From NCBI GenBank assembly GCA_020719895.1, contig DYPM01000005.1, positions 22,052 through 28,852 on the forward strand: a stretch of DNA of 6,801 nt, given 5' to 3'. Origin of the DNA: Sulfurovum sp. (GTDB lineage Bacteria; Campylobacterota; Campylobacteria; Campylobacterales; Sulfurovaceae). A program made the translations under genes and the position numbers. Shown in pieces: positions 6,413 to 6,801 of the stretch; positions within the stretch are counted from its first letter, which is position 1, and every line of letters starts with the position of its first letter. Under the pieces are notes generated by a model. The model was not told the origin of the DNA, ran no database searches, and was given only the letters and a program-made list of their open reading frames with translations.

Positions 6413-6682
6413 ATGAAACTCAAAATAGAAACTCATATCTTTGACAGCAAAGATATCACCCAACTCTACCCTGCAGTAGTTGTCAAAACAGGCTATGGTG
6501 AAGAGACGACCCAAATGAGTTTGGAGTGGTTGGACAAAGAATCAAAAGGGAGAGTAGAAGTAGTCGGATATGGGATTTTTGTGCATCTTGGTGAAAAAGA
6601 AAAATATCAATTTGTCTTTGAGAGTCGCGAGGAGATGGATGCGTTGGTAGCAAATATCGCGATGCAACTCAAAAAGAAGTGA
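6413..6682 (+). CDS. Hypothetical 89-residue protein, third gene of the GTPase operon
   Basis: I do not recognise this protein. Its ATG follows the GTPase stop with no intervening base, so it is almost certainly translated from the same message by coupling; no strong ribosome site is visible. It has no signal peptide or membrane segment. The sequence alternates short beta-prone stretches (KLKIETHIF, YPAVVVKTG, RVEVVGYGIFVHL, YQFVFES) and ends in a probable helix (REEMDALVANIAMQLKKK, 72-89) with a lysine tail. That beta-rich body with a closing C-terminal helix is compatible with a small PH-like or similar barrel, but this is a guess from pattern alone. Codon use and composition look like the neighbours. 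Its position suggests a part in the same process as the GTPase. Confidence 0.72.
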   Translation: MKLKIETHIFDSKDITQLYPAVVVKTGYGEETTQMSLEWLDKESKGRVEVVGYGIFVHLGEKEKYQFVFESREEMDALVANIAMQLKKK

Positions 6683-6730
6683 AGATTTATCTGACGTAAC
6701 ACACTTTTACAACCCAAAAAATCCTATACA

Positions 6731-6801
6731 CTATGATTCTTTGACAAATGTCTCGACAATTTTGCCTTTGCGTTGAAGCACAATCAACACCTGCAACCAA
6801 C
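6731..6801 (-). CDS. C-terminal fragment of a minus-strand gene, product unknown
   Basis: Reading leftward from the window edge, an open frame gives 22 residues (WLQVLIVLQRKGKIVETFVKES) and a TAG at 6733-6731. The beta-hairpin-like pattern 'LIVLQRKGKIVETF' looks like real protein, for example the last strands of a thioredoxin-like or similar alpha/beta fold, but it is too short to assign. It would converge on the operon with 48 bp between stops. No clear hairpin terminator is visible in that gap. Confidence 0.4.
   Translation of the reverse strand, partial: WLQVLIVLQRKGKIVETFVKES

Noticed and set aside
6683..6730. Terminator between the operon and the converging right-edge gene
   Set aside because: Only a trivial AGAT-TT-ATCT palindrome and short A/T runs are present. 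No stem with a following T-run can be supported on either strand.

Overview
The window looks like a chromosomal segment of a low-GC member of the Campylobacterota (an epsilonproteobacterium of the Sulfurimonas/Sulfurovum/Sulfuricurvum sort). This is an inference from AT-rich coding style, tight gene packing, TATAAT-like -10 boxes without clear -35 boxes, and a short Rep-sized UvrD-family helicase. I cannot name the species.

Layout. Positions 1-374 (+) hold a toxin-antitoxin pair in toxin-first order: the last 34 codons of a probable BrnT-like toxin, then a complete CopG/ribbon-helix-helix antitoxin one base downstream. A convergent minus-strand block follows: a D-hexose-6-phosphate mutarotase (398-1222) and, upstream of it, a UvrD/Rep/PcrA-type DNA helicase (1356-3380). 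The 127-bp gap between these two genes is full of small inverted repeats and carries the probable mutarotase promoter. The 226-bp gap 3381-3606 separates the helicase from a plus-strand operon. It holds a 72-bp imperfect palindrome and outward-facing promoter-like sequences. Positions 3607-6682 (+) form a compact three-gene operon: a DUF2868-type polytopic membrane protein, a DUF3482-type GTPase with a glycine-rich hydrophobic segment, and an unrecognised 89-residue protein. The first two genes overlap by 17 bp and the last two abut exactly. At the right edge, 6731-6801 is the C-terminal end of a minus-strand gene that converges on the operon.

How the genes fit together. The toxin-antitoxin pair, the sugar-phosphate mutarotase and the helicase are ordinary and need no functional link. 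The DUF2868/DUF3482 pair is the least understood part. Its gene coupling suggests a membrane protein working with a dedicated GTPase, possibly assisted by the small third protein. Other points worth attention are a QLGLF sequence in the helicase that matches the bacterial sliding-clamp-binding pentapeptide, a GTPase lacking a recognisable NKxD guanine-specificity motif, and a sequence module shared by the upstream regions of both minus-strand genes.
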